DNA of 23,452 nucleotides from Scytonema sp. UIC 10036. Lineage in GTDB: Bacteria; Cyanobacteriota; Cyanobacteriia; Cyanobacteriales; Nostocaceae. Below, in pieces: positions 14,968-23,159 of the stretch. The number at the start of each line of letters is the position of its first letter. Position 1 is the stretch's first letter. The notes beneath the pieces were generated by a model. It ran no database searches. It had not been told where the DNA came from and saw only the letters and a program-made list of their open reading frames with translations. Position numbers and translations under genes: made by a program. The stretch spans positions 1 through 23,452 of the forward strand of contig NZ_WJFC01000209.1 in the NCBI RefSeq assembly GCF_009725235.1, written 5' to 3'.

Positions 14968-17706
14968 CTATACAACAGAACTTTTTTTTCCCTGTTTCGC
15001 CATTAATTTAGCAAACATCCCCTCCTGAGATGCCAATTCCTCAAACGTCCCCTGCTGCACGACTCTCCCCGCCTCAATCACATAAATTCGGTCAGCATTA
15101 CGAATCGTACTCAAACGATGAGCGATCGCAATCCGTGTCACCTTCAACTTATCCAAACTTTCACTCACAATCGCCTGAGTACGATTATCCAACGCACTCG
15201 TCGCCTCATCAAAAAAGATAATCCTCGGCTTCAATACCAAAGCACGCGCAATCAACAACCTTTGTCGCTGTCCGCCCGATAAATTTGCACCCCCTTCCGA
15301 TATCACTGTATGCATACCCATGGGCATATTCTCCACATCAGAAGCAAACCCCGCCATCCGCGCTGCTTCCCAGGCTTCCTCCATGCTAATCAATGCACCG
15401 CCACTGATATTTTCAAACACAGTTTCGCTATTAATGCGTCCATTTTGCAGCACCACTCCCAATTGACGGCGTACCGCAGAAACATCTAACCCCGATAAAT
15501 CTTGTCCGTCGTAATACACAGTACCCTGTTCCGGAACATCAAAACCCAATAACATCCGCAAAGTTGTAGACTTACCACTACCAGAAGGACCAACAAAAGC
15601 AATAAACTCACCCGGCTTTGCCTCAATTGTCACATCATCCAGATTCAACGGTCCATCTTCTCTGTAACGAAACGTCACGTGGTCTAACTTGACATATCCA
15701 GAAAGCCTTCCCGGATTGGTTTTATTTAAATCCACCTCTGGCAATTCATCTACAATTGGTTTAGCGTGTTCCCACAGCACCCCAATTTCCAACATATCTA
15801 TCAGTGTATTGCTCAGGGTAGTCACCCCTGTCATAAAACTAGCAAACGCCGTATTGAATGCTAAAAAAGTTCCTGTCGATAAGCCACCTGTTTGTGAATC
15901 ACTCAACAAGCTAGCAGTCATCCAGAAAATTAGGATAGGGGTCAGATTTGACTGTAACAGATTAAAAGTGGCGATCGCATCCTCAATCCCTTGATTATCC
16001 CGCATCAGCTTGAGTTGCTGCTGATAGTGCTTTGCCCAAAAAGCAAACGCCCGTCCCTCCGCCCCTGTCGTGCGGAGTTTGGAAATACCGCCCACAAGTT
16101 CAATAGTCAATCCGCCAATAGTACCTTCAAGTTCTTCCATCTGTGTGGTTTTCTGACGTTTGAAATAGCCCGCAACACTCGTGACGACGGCAGTCAGAAA
16201 TACTATAACAGCAGCAACAGATGCAAGTGGCGGACTGTAAACAAATAACAGCCCCAAATTCAACAGGGAAAATAAACTCCTGAACAAAATATCCAACTTG
16301 TCTGCACCCAGCTTATCGCGAATTTGGTTAATCGCATTGACACGGGAAAGCATTTCTCCAGACGAATACTGGCGGAAGAAAGCAAGCCGCAGTTTGAGCA
16401 GGCGATCCCACATGGCGGCTTGCAAGCTGAAAATGGAATAGATTTCAAAGCGGCTCAAGTTAACTCCCTGAGCAAATCGGAAAATGGCTACACCAAAACT
16501 AGCAGACAGTAAGCCCAGAGTTAGCTGGAGTAACAAAGAGCGATCGGCATCGGGAATAGCAGTATCAATTAAAATACCCGTAGCCTGGGGAACAACCATT
16601 CCAGCTATTGCTCCGGCAATTCCTAAGACTACAATAGTTGTCAGCTCGCGGACTCGACCGCGCAAGGAATACTGAAACAGCGTCAGGAGATTCAGTTTTT
16701 TCTCTGGGAAAGGTGGATAAAACATATAGGCATTGGGAGCCAGCAGTTTAGCCGTGCGATCGCCGAGCAACACGCGCTGCTCAGTCATCGGGTTGTAAAT
16801 TTCATACTGGCGTTTATCGGTGAGCAGTAAAGCAACTGGAATATTATCTGTTTGGAGATAACCTAACAGAGGACCGCAATCATTACGCCACTAACGTTCT
16901 GAGAGTAGCACCCGTCGAATTCGCACATCTGAAGCACGAGCGATGGCTTCTAAAGGTTCCTTCACCCGCTTCATATTTTCCGACTTCCCAGGGGGCTTAA
17001 TCTGAATTCCCATCGCGTGTCCCACGGCTCCTGCAACTGCTAGGAGGGGATCGCCAACAAAAGCTGTGGCAGTTTTTTGAGGTGATATGAGGGAAACAAA
17101 ATCCGCGATCGCACTTACAGTTGCATTTTCGTTCAACCGTTCTCGTTCTTGAAACTGTTGAAGAACTTCCAATTGAGACTGCTGTTCCATTTCTTGCAAA
17201 CAAGCCAGAAACTCTTGGTGGAAATTATCTAAAATAGTCAGTTGAGTTTGCTTTGGAGTGTGACTCGACAGTTCGGGTGCTGGTAATAAAATTCCCGTTT
17301 GATGAAACACCGAACTCAACTGTTTGAACCAAGCAGTCAGAGTAGAACTAGGGAAGGAATTGCGATCGAGTTCTGAGCGATGGAAGTGCAGTAGCGTTGA
17401 ATCTGTAAGAGGAACTGCCAGAATACACAAAACGTTGGTATTCTCAGATATGGATGAATCCGAGAAAGTGGTGGGAAATCCAAACAGTGCTTCACCAACC
17501 TCTGCTGTAAACAAGTACTGTCGAGATCCTTGCAAGCTACCACTTTGAAGCTGGCTAACAAACACCGCCACTGAACCCGACTCAATCATCCATACTTGCT
17601 GCGGGTCATCCAGCAACAATACTTCACCTTGACGGAGAACTTTGGTTTCATTTAAAGCTGTGCGATCGCATGGCAGCGCCGCCGTACCCGGCTTATCGTT
17701 CCTCAT
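14968..17706 (-). pseudogene. NHLP bacteriocin export ABC transporter permease/ATPase (downstream unit), full length with one in-frame TAG
   Basis: This is the non-peptidase ABC subunit of the NHLM export system. One reading frame runs from ATG 17706 to TAG 14968-14970 (912 codons), broken only by TAG at 16891-16893. The first 271 codons hold a cyclic-nucleotide-binding-like domain (GEVLLLDDPQQVWMIESGSV) and a helical linker. After the stop, WRNDCGPLLGYLQTDNIPVA continues in frame, then six membrane segments, Walker A GPSGSGKST (about residue 399 counting from ATG 16788), LSGGQRQRL, Walker B FFDEATSALD and the H-loop AHRLS, all intact. The next codon is TGG, so TGG-to-TAG is the likely change. 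GAGGAG lies upstream of ATG 17706. ATG 16788 could allow an internal restart giving permease/ATPase alone. Confidence 0.9.
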
Positions 17707-17720
17707 TGTCTTCTGCTCCT

Positions 17721-17803
17721 CACCATGAACTAGTTTACCCCTGTCTCCTAATTTCTATGCTTTCTGTCATTTTTCCCGAAATATTTAGCGAACTAACACA
17801 AGC
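17721..17803 (-). pseudogene. Relic of a second C39-peptidase ABC transporter gene (both ends only)
   Basis: On the minus strand, 17803-17759 matches the 5' region of the intact peptidase ABC gene (23182-23138) at 40 of 45 bases. Next, 17735-17721 matches that gene's 3' end, coding for TSSW and its stop. The ~2.2 kb body is missing. The relic directly precedes the start of the NHLP permease/ATPase at 17706, just as the intact peptidase gene precedes the permease relic at 20901, proving a tandem two-gene duplication. Confidence 0.8.
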
Positions 17804-17821
17804 CATTAAATTTGAACTTGC

Positions 17822-17980
17822 TTCGCCATCAATTTAGCAAACATCCCCTCCTGAGAAGCCAATTCCTCAAACCTCCCCTGCTGAACTACTCTTCCCGCTT
17901 CAATCACATAAATCCGGTCAGCATTGCGAATCGTACTCAAACGATGAGCGATCGCTTGGGCTTGTCACCTTCAACTCAGT
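17822..17980 (-). pseudogene. Relic of the upstream-unit NHLP permease/ATPase: 3' end
   Basis: Closely similar to 14996-15155, the last ~50 codons of the downstream copy (H-loop region ALAHRLSTI to FAKLMAKQ), with scattered substitutions and small indels after the GCGATCGC. It is the 3'-most of three collinear fragments of the same lost gene. Confidence 0.85.
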
Positions 17981-18086
17981 CAAGGTCAGATTGCCAACTA
18001 GTGTTCTATACTTAGGTTTGGAAAATCGGTATACTTAGAAAGTATTCTAAATTTAACTTGTTAAACTTGCGCGGTTGTAAATAAAA

Positions 18087-18383
18087 GTGGATAATTGGAA
18101 TATTTTATTAGAAAGTAGAGCCGATGGCTTTACCACAGCCACCGTCTTAGAAGTTCCCGATCTTCAAATAAGTGATGAAACTAAACAAGGTGCAGTCGAA
18201 AAAGTTCAGCAGTTGTTACAGAAGCGTCTAGCTAAAGCTGAAATCATTCAGATTCCGATGCCGATACAACCAGTTACTTCTCAAAGCCCTCTCATGAAGT
18301 TTGCAGGAATTTTTCAGGACGATCCAGACTTTATGGAAATCATGAAAGAAATAAGAGCCGAGAGGGATTTGGGCGATATATGA
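18087..18383 (+). CDS. Antitoxin (HicB-like N-terminus) of a truncated VapC cassette
   Basis: A 98-residue protein from GTG 18087. Residues about 5-50 have a HicB-like strand/helix pattern (WNILLESRADGFTTATVLEV...ETKQGAVEKVQQLLQKRL), and the tail MKFAGIFQDDPDFMEIMKEI is the acidic segment that binds VapC. It is related in plan to the 6608-6946 protein. TGA overlaps the ATG of a VapC stub (ATGA). It lies in the gap between two relics of the NHLP permease/ATPase. Probably expressed, but without a working toxin. Confidence 0.75.
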   Translation: MDNWNILLESRADGFTTATVLEVPDLQISDETKQGAVEKVQQLLQKRLAKAEIIQIPMPIQPVTSQSPLMKFAGIFQDDPDFMEIMKEIRAERDLGDI

Positions 18384-18421
18384 CATGGATTATTGATACC
18401 GATCTGCGTCGCTGTTTTTAA
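18380..18421 (+). pseudogene. VapC PIN toxin, 13-residue stub
   Basis: ATG 18380 overlaps the antitoxin stop. The product MTWIIDTDLRRCF carries the VapC N-terminal strand and first catalytic Asp (IIDTD) and ends at TAA 18419-18421. VapC toxins are about 130 aa; everything after the first strand is gone. Confidence 0.7.
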
Positions 18422-18439
18422 AGTACAAGGAGGTTTTCT

Positions 18440-18496
18440 ATGAATACAGAGTCAAAGGTCTTAGAAGTAAGTGCAGCAGACATTACCAAATTTTAA
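18440..18496 (+). pseudogene. 18-codon stub of an unidentified small gene
   Basis: An excellent ribosome binding site (AGGAGG at 18428-18433) precedes ATG 18440, yet the product MNTESKVLEVSAADITKF ends at once. The pattern LEVSAADI resembles the N-terminus of Phd/YefM-type antitoxins. A truncated antitoxin start is the best guess, at low confidence. Confidence 0.4.
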
Positions 18497-18528
18497 AAAC
18501 AACGCTACTTACTACCAACCATGAAAAC

Positions 18529-18960
18529 ATGAAAAGACCAATACAAATTGTACTTGATACTAACGTGTTAGTTGCTGGTCTACGCTCCAAACGTGGTGCG
18601 TCTTACAAACTATTAGCAATACTCAATTCAAATCGCTGGCAATTAAATATTTCTACCACCTTAGTTTTCGAGTACGAAGAAATCCTCAAACGAGAAAAAG
18701 ACCAATTAAACCTAACCTTTGAAGAAATTGATGACGTTATAGAAGCAATTTGTTCAATCGCTCACTTATGTGATATTTTTTACCTATGGCGACCCATAGC
18801 GAGAGACCCTGATGATGATTTTCTGATAGATTTAGCCGTTGAATGTCAAGCCGATTTTATTATCACTTATAATCAAAAAGATTTACAAGCAGCTTCGTTA
18901 TTTGACATCAAAGTTGTTACACCCAAAGAATTTTTACAACAAGTAGGAGAAATACCATGA
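18529..18960 (+). CDS. PIN-domain toxin (COG1569-like, putative toxin component)
   Basis: A 143-residue PIN ribonuclease candidate. The catalytic acidic residues are in place: Asp at IVLDTNVLVAGLRS (residue 9), Glu in FEYEEILKRE (about 46-51), and DPDDDFLIDLAVECQADFII (about 97-116), ending with TYNQKDL. The length is normal for the family, which is paired with small ribbon-helix-helix antitoxins and cuts RNA when freed. The stop overlaps the downstream antitoxin start (ATGA), so toxin precedes antitoxin here. It appears intact. Confidence 0.85.
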   Translation: MKRPIQIVLDTNVLVAGLRSKRGASYKLLAILNSNRWQLNISTTLVFEYEEILKREKDQLNLTFEEIDDVIEAICSIAHLCDIFYLWRPIARDPDDDFLIDLAVECQADFIITYNQKDLQAASLFDIKVVTPKEFLQQVGEIP

Positions 18961-19196
18961 CTAATTTAAATGTACAAATACCCGATTCTTTATACAAACA
19001 AATAGAATCCTTAGCAGCCAAAGAAAATGTGCCTATCGAGCAACTCGTTGCCATAGCTTTATCAGCACAGGTATCAGCGTGGGCAACCAAAGATTATATA
19101 GAAGCAAAGCAAGCACGCGGCAGTTGGGAAAAATTTACACAAGTGTTGAACAAAGTTCCTGATGTTGAACCGGAGGATTACGATAAATTAGCATAA
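18957..19196 (+). CDS. CopG/ribbon-helix-helix-like antitoxin
   Basis: A 79-residue protein: N-terminal strand LNVQIPDSLYKQIESLA, then a helix with VPIEQLVAIALSAQVSAW, as in ribbon-helix-helix antitoxins, and an acidic C-terminal tail (VPDVEPEDYDKLA) that would fit the PIN active site. It overlaps the 18529-18960 toxin by four bases and forms the only intact PIN pair in the window. Expected to repress its own operon together with the toxin. Confidence 0.8.
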   Translation: MTNLNVQIPDSLYKQIESLAAKENVPIEQLVAIALSAQVSAWATKDYIEAKQARGSWEKFTQVLNKVPDVEPEDYDKLA

Positions 19197-19253
19197 TTTA
19201 AAAAAGTAACCTGAGAAATATAGCTAAAAAACTTAATGAATTAATGATGCTGA

Positions 19254-19495
19254 CAAATCGAAGATATAGACTACAGCAGCCTTTCGTTAGATACACTGAG
19301 AGAACTGACTTTAGGCGATGAATTATTTATTGCTACTTCTGCCTTAGGAGAGTTATCAATCAGGGAAAGCAATACTGCTGCTTCAATTGCTTGGGAAATT
19401 TTATTTAACTCACGGGGTGACAGCTATCTACAGGCTGCGGCATTGGAAATACTTTTTCAAGTTAACCAAGGAAAAGCTTTTGATTATATTAGTAA
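19254..19495 (+). pseudogene. Helical-repeat (HEAT-like) protein fragment fused to a transporter relic
   Basis: The frame after TGA 19251-19253 reads IEDIDYSSLSLDTLRELTLG, then LGELSIRESNTAASIAWEIL and YLQAAALEILFQVNQGKAFD: paired amphipathic helices as in HEAT-type repeats, also found in some immunity proteins. It has no start codon and ends where the minus-strand NHLP ABC relic begins at 19496, so both ends are lost. The family is not identified. Confidence 0.45.
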
Positions 19496-19695
19496 ATTAA
19501 AAGTGGCGATCGCATCCTCAATCCCTTGATTATCACGCATCAGCTTGAGTTGCTGCTGATAGTGCTTTGCCCAGAAAGCAAAGGCTCTTCCCTCCGCCCC
19601 TGTCGTGCGGAGTTTGGAAATACCGCCCACGAGTTCAATCGTCAATCCGCCAATAGTACCTTCAAGTTCTTCCATCTGTGTAGTTTTCTGCCGTT
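19496..19695 (-). pseudogene. Relic of the upstream-unit NHLP permease/ATPase: central membrane-domain segment
   Basis: The 200 bp match 15961-16160 of the downstream copy almost without gaps (few substitutions), coding for MEELEGTIGGLTIELVGGIS through IEDAIATFNLL. Both edges are abrupt. It is the middle one of three fragments in conserved order and orientation. Confidence 0.9.
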
Positions 19696-19782
19696 AGTCC
19701 GGACAAGAAAGGCAACGTATGTGTAGTAGCTTATTCTATGAGGTCAAAACTTTTCAGATTTGTCTGCGAACTAAAAGTTGTG

Positions 19783-19818
19783 TTGACATTGAGTATACAA
19801 ACTTCGTATACTCAATGT
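19783..19818 (+). promoter_or_regulatory. Promoter overlapped by a perfect 13-bp inverted repeat (operator)
   Basis: TTGACA at 19783-19788 and TATACT at 19807-19812 (18-bp spacing) form a near-consensus sigma-70 promoter. ACATTGAGTATAC at 19786-19798 and its exact reverse complement at 19806-19818 form a palindrome with a 7-bp spacer that covers both elements. It lies 25 bp before ATG 19843 of the DUF1778 antitoxin, so binding by the antitoxin-toxin complex would block transcription. This matches the known autoregulation of DUF1778-GNAT systems. Confidence 0.8.
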
Positions 19819-19842
19819 GTGGACGTTAAAGGATTTCTATTG

Positions 19843-20136
19843 ATGAAACCCCATTCTGCTGCATCAGAGAATCAAACCCGTGATGTAACAATTAATATCC
19901 GGGTACATCGGGCGCAACGCGATTTAATCGATCGAGCGGCAGAAGCTCTTGGTAAAAACCGCTCTGATTTCATGCTAGAGACGGTTTGCCGAGAAGCGGA
20001 AGCTGTTTTATTAGATCGTCGGTTATTTATAGTCGATGACGAGCAGTTCCAGCAGTTTGTCGAACTCTTGAACGCACCACCCTTGGCTAATGAGAATCTA
20101 CGACAATTGTTGACTACAAAAGCACCGTGGGAGTAA
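19843..20136 (+). CDS. DUF1778 (TacA-like) antitoxin
   Basis: A 97-residue antitoxin. ATG 19843 is chosen because AAAGGA lies about nine bases upstream and because upstream in-frame codons would run through the operator. The ribbon-helix-helix is at TRDVTINIRVHRAQRDLIDRA, then LGKNRSDFMLETVCREAEAV; the C-terminal tail (FVELLNAPPLANENLRQLL) is the part that covers the toxin's acetyl-CoA site in this family. The stop overlaps the toxin start by one base (TAATG). Confidence 0.9.
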   Translation: MKPHSAASENQTRDVTINIRVHRAQRDLIDRAAEALGKNRSDFMLETVCREAEAVLLDRRLFIVDDEQFQQFVELLNAPPLANENLRQLLTTKAPWE

Positions 20137-20660
20137 TGGTGGCGGGCGAACAAAACGAGCTAATGCAGGCTCCTCAACCAATCAAACCAGACCATCAGCT
20201 AGAAGATTTTGAGTCCGGCAATCAAGAACTTGATGACTGGTTAAAGAAGCGATCTCTTAAAAATGAAGACAATGGTGCTTCCAGGACCTATGTGGTGACA
20301 AGCGGACAAAAAGTTATTGCCTATTATTGTCTAGCAAGCGGTAGCATCTTAAATGCAACTGCGCCTGGTAGAGTCCGTCGCAATATGCCAGACCCAATTC
20401 CCGTAATGACGATCGGGCGACTGGCGGTGGATCGAAACTGGCAAGGCAAAGGTATTGGATATGCATTGATACGAGATGCCGTCCTTCGTACCCTGCAAGC
20501 AGCGACCATTGCTGGTATCAGAGCTATCCTTGTCCACGCGATTTCTGAAGAAGCAAAACAGTTCTATGAGAAATGTGGTTTTATGCCTTCGCCTGTCGCA
20601 CCAATGACGCTTATGGTCACAATAGCGGATGCAAAAAATGCTCTTGGCATTGCTGACTAA
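20136..20660 (+). CDS. GNAT toxin (TacT/AtaT-like tRNA acetyltransferase)
   Basis: A 174-residue GNAT acetyltransferase from ATG 20136. Toxins of this type acetylate the amino acid on charged tRNA and stop translation. Visible are the N-terminal F.SGN.ELD.WLK block, the acetyl-CoA loop in RLAVDRNWQGKGIGYALIRD, and the catalytic-type Tyr in AKQFYEKCGF. An in-frame GTG at 20127 is possible, but the overlapping ATG is the usual arrangement. It forms an intact toxin-antitoxin operon with DUF1778, in the second gap of the lost NHLP permease/ATPase. Confidence 0.9.
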   Translation: MVAGEQNELMQAPQPIKPDHQLEDFESGNQELDDWLKKRSLKNEDNGASRTYVVTSGQKVIAYYCLASGSILNATAPGRVRRNMPDPIPVMTIGRLAVDRNWQGKGIGYALIRDAVLRTLQAATIAGIRAILVHAISEEAKQFYEKCGFMPSPVAPMTLMVTIADAKNALGIAD

Positions 20661-20676
20661 AGTGTCACCTTCTTAA

Positions 20677-20760
20677 CTAATGACTTCGATCGTTTAGCTT
20701 GCGGCATTCAGCTACCCAATAACCATCTTCTCCTGGATAAATAATCACTTGCCTCTTCAT
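20677..20760 (-). pseudogene. HicB antitoxin, N-terminal stub
   Basis: ATG 20760 opens a 27-codon frame, MKRQVIIYPGEDGYWVAECR, the standard N-terminus of HicB antitoxins, then KLNDRSH and TAG at 20677-20679. The remainder of HicB and any HicA are absent. One more broken toxin-antitoxin gene inside the transporter relic. Confidence 0.7.
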
Positions 20761-20856
20761 ATACACTAACATTTGAAATAACTTTTCTATTTTACTTTAT
20801 TATATTTTTTCTGGCTCAGAACCTCGACAACTTCTACAGATGCTGTTGACGTATTG

Positions 20857-20901
20857 TCAAAGAACATAGGTTTCATTCAAAGCTGCGCGATTATTCCTCA
20901 T
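20857..20901 (-). pseudogene. Relic of the upstream-unit NHLP permease/ATPase: start codon region
   Basis: From ATG 20901 the frame reads MRNNRAALNETYVL and stops. The downstream copy begins MRNDKPGTAALPC...RTALNETKVL, so this is the same N-terminus with about 30 bp deleted. The region before the ATG also matches that of the downstream copy, including the last codons of the peptidase gene. It lies 15 bp after the peptidase ABC stop, where the second gene of the pair should start. Confidence 0.85.
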
Positions 20902-20915
20902 TATCTTCTGCTTCC

Positions 20916-23108
20916 TCACCATGAACTAGTGAGAGCGTAAAGTCCACCCATTTGCATCAATTGGTCGTGCGTTCCTCGCTGTACGACAACACCGCGATCG
21001 AGCACAACAATTTCATCACAGTCTTTAATCGAACTGAGGCGGTGTGCCACAATCAAACAGCTACAGCCTCGTTGTCGCAGGTTATTGTAAATAAATTGTT
21101 CTGTCTCTCCATCCAAAGCACTTGTCGCTTCATCCAGAATCAAAATTGTGGGGTTATGAATCAGCGATCGCGCAATTTCCAACCGTTGGCGCTGTCCGCC
21201 ACTCAAGTTCGCGCCCCCTTCTAGCAGTTCTCCATTGTAAACACCAGGTATAGCAAGAATCACATCTTGAATTCTGGCATCAATACAGGCGCGGCGAATT
21301 TGCGAATCAGTTACCGTCGTATCCCACAAAGTCAAATTATCGCGCACACTACCTGAAAATAAAAACACCTCTTGCTCAACAGTAGCAACAGAGTTAACAA
21401 GAACCGATCGCTTAATGTCATTTCTTAGTTTCCCATCAAACAAAATCTCACCCGACCAAGGTTCGTAAAGCCCCGCAACCAATTTAGCAACCGTCGATTT
21501 TCCAGAACCACTACCTCCCACCAAAGCCACCCGTTGTCCTGGTTGAATCGTACAGCTAAAGTTTTCAATCAAAGGTTTATTGACCTTAGCATATCCAAAA
21601 GTGACGTTACGCAGTTCAATATGTCCCTGCAAACGGATGGGGGAGTCGAGAGAGGGGGTAGACAAGGCAGAGCCTAACATCGGGTCAGTATCATTTGCCA
21701 GCACATCATCCAACCGCATAATATTACCCGCCAAGGTTGGTAACGTCGTACCAAACCCCATCAACTGATTGATGGGTGTTTGGAAACTTGTTAGCAGCGC
21801 TTGAAATGCTACCAACATCCCAATACTTATCTGCCCATCCATAACTTGCCATCCACCTACTGCCAGCACTAGGGTAGTTGTCAATGCGGTCAATAGAATT
21901 GGCAGCACTAGCAGGATCTCATACGACACTGCTATTTCTCGATAGGTATTGGCTGTTTTGGCAAAATGACCCGACCAGCGAGCAAAAAAGTCTGATTCCA
22001 ACGCCGAGGCTTTTAAGGTTTCCATGCTTTGGATGCCAGCAATACCTACCCCCTCCAACTTGCCCAAGTCCTTATCACACTGCATGAAGGCTTCTTCTAA
22101 AAACCCTCCAACTCCAAACAGTGCCACAATATTAATAACCGCCAAGGCAAGAGCCACTGCTGTCAGCAACCAGTTGTAAGCAAACATGACTAGTAGGTAG
22201 ATAACTGTCATCACTACATTAATGATGGTCTCCGCCATGCTGCCAGAAATTGCCTGCGCTACTTTGTCATTGAGCTTAACTCGTCCACCAATCTCACCAG
22301 GAAAACGTTGAGTATAGAAGCCCACAGGCAGTTTCAACATATGCCAGAAGAATTGACTGGACATACTGGCAGCTAATTTAATCTGTAAATGTCTCAGATA
22401 GCGTCGCTGTTGGGAAAACAGAAATGCCTGAATTATAGTTGTGAGCAGCATTCCCAACAGCAATGGACGCAGCCAGTCGGTGCGGTCTTCCACGAGGATT
22501 TGATCTACGAATACCTGACTGAAAACAGGCAGTACCAATCCGGGAACTACCAGCAAAAAGCCAATCAGCACGCTCAGCACTACTGCACCCTTTGACCCAC
22601 TCAAGCGTTGTAGGAGCGATCGCAAAACACTCGGCTTGTGTCCCCCTTTTTGGAAGCCTGGTTCCGGTTCCATTGCTAGAACAACGCCGATATATGCTTC
22701 GTCAAACTCCTGCAATGAAACCGTGCGGGGACCGGTGGCTGGATCGTTCAAGTAAACCTTATCTTTTTCAAAACCTTCCACCACCAACAGGTGACTGAAA
22801 TTCCAGAATGCGATCGCTGGTAGTTTCATTTGGGCCAGTTGAGAAGTTTCCTTTTTAAAAGCTTTTGCCCGCAGCCCGTAGTTTTTCGCAGCTTTAACAA
22901 TACTAGCAGGTTGGCTGCCATCTCGCGAAACACCACACTCCTGACGTAATTGAGCCAAAGGGACAAAGCGACCGTAATAGCCCAGAATAATACCCAATGC
23001 GGCTGCACCACACTCTACTTCTTCCATTTGCAAGACTGTAGGCGTTCTAATGCGTTGCTTTTTGGGTTTTTTAGGTTGTTGTACTTGGTTAAATAACTGT
23101 TTCAGCAA
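20916..23108 (-). CDS. NHLP-type bacteriocin export ABC transporter, C39 peptidase/permease/ATPase
   Basis: A 730-residue inner-membrane exporter that cuts double-glycine-type leaders and exports the peptide. TTG 23108 is preferred: AGGAG lies seven bases upstream, and the DNA before it contains a GGGTA repeat and aligns with a non-coding relic at 17759-17803. A TTG at 23159 would add 17 residues. The C39 peptidase domain comes first (about 15-140) with Gln27, Cys33 (QMEEVECGAA), His106 (FSHLLVVEGF) and Asp122 (YLNDPATG), all catalytic positions present. Six membrane segments follow (about 175-450), then the ATPase with Walker A VGGSGSGKST (about 528), LSGGQRQRL, Walker B LILDEATSALD and the H-loop AHRLSS. 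No lesion was seen. Its former operon partner directly downstream is destroyed. Confidence 0.92.
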   Translation of the reverse strand: MLKQLFNQVQQPKKPKKQRIRTPTVLQMEEVECGAAALGIILGYYGRFVPLAQLRQECGVSRDGSQPASIVKAAKNYGLRAKAFKKETSQLAQMKLPAIAFWNFSHLLVVEGFEKDKVYLNDPATGPRTVSLQEFDEAYIGVVLAMEPEPGFQKGGHKPSVLRSLLQRLSGSKGAVVLSVLIGFLLVVPGLVLPVFSQVFVDQILVEDRTDWLRPLLLGMLLTTIIQAFLFSQQRRYLRHLQIKLAASMSSQFFWHMLKLPVGFYTQRFPGEIGGRVKLNDKVAQAISGSMAETIINVVMTVIYLLVMFAYNWLLTAVALALAVINIVALFGVGGFLEEAFMQCDKDLGKLEGVGIAGIQSMETLKASALESDFFARWSGHFAKTANTYREIAVSYEILLVLPILLTALTTTLVLAVGGWQVMDGQISIGMLVAFQALLTSFQTPINQLMGFGTTLPTLAGNIMRLDDVLANDTDPMLGSALSTPSLDSPIRLQGHIELRNVTFGYAKVNKPLIENFSCTIQPGQRVALVGGSGSGKSTVAKLVAGLYEPWSGEILFDGKLRNDIKRSVLVNSVATVEQEVFLFSGSVRDNLTLWDTTVTDSQIRRACIDARIQDVILAIPGVYNGELLEGGANLSGGQRQRLEIARSLIHNPTILILDEATSALDGETEQFIYNNLRQRGCSCLIVAHRLSSIKDCDEIVVLDRGVVVQRGTHDQLMQMGGLYALTSSW

Positions 23109-23159
23109 TGTGTTACTCCTGGGTAGGGGGTAGGGGCGCTTTCTGCCATTCTTCCCCAA

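Noticed and set aside
14945..14978. Inverted repeat CTGTTGTA / TACAACAG at the 3' end of the NHLP permease/ATPase as a terminator
   Set aside because: The arm overlaps the coding end, the loop is 18 bases and no T-run follows on the minus strand.
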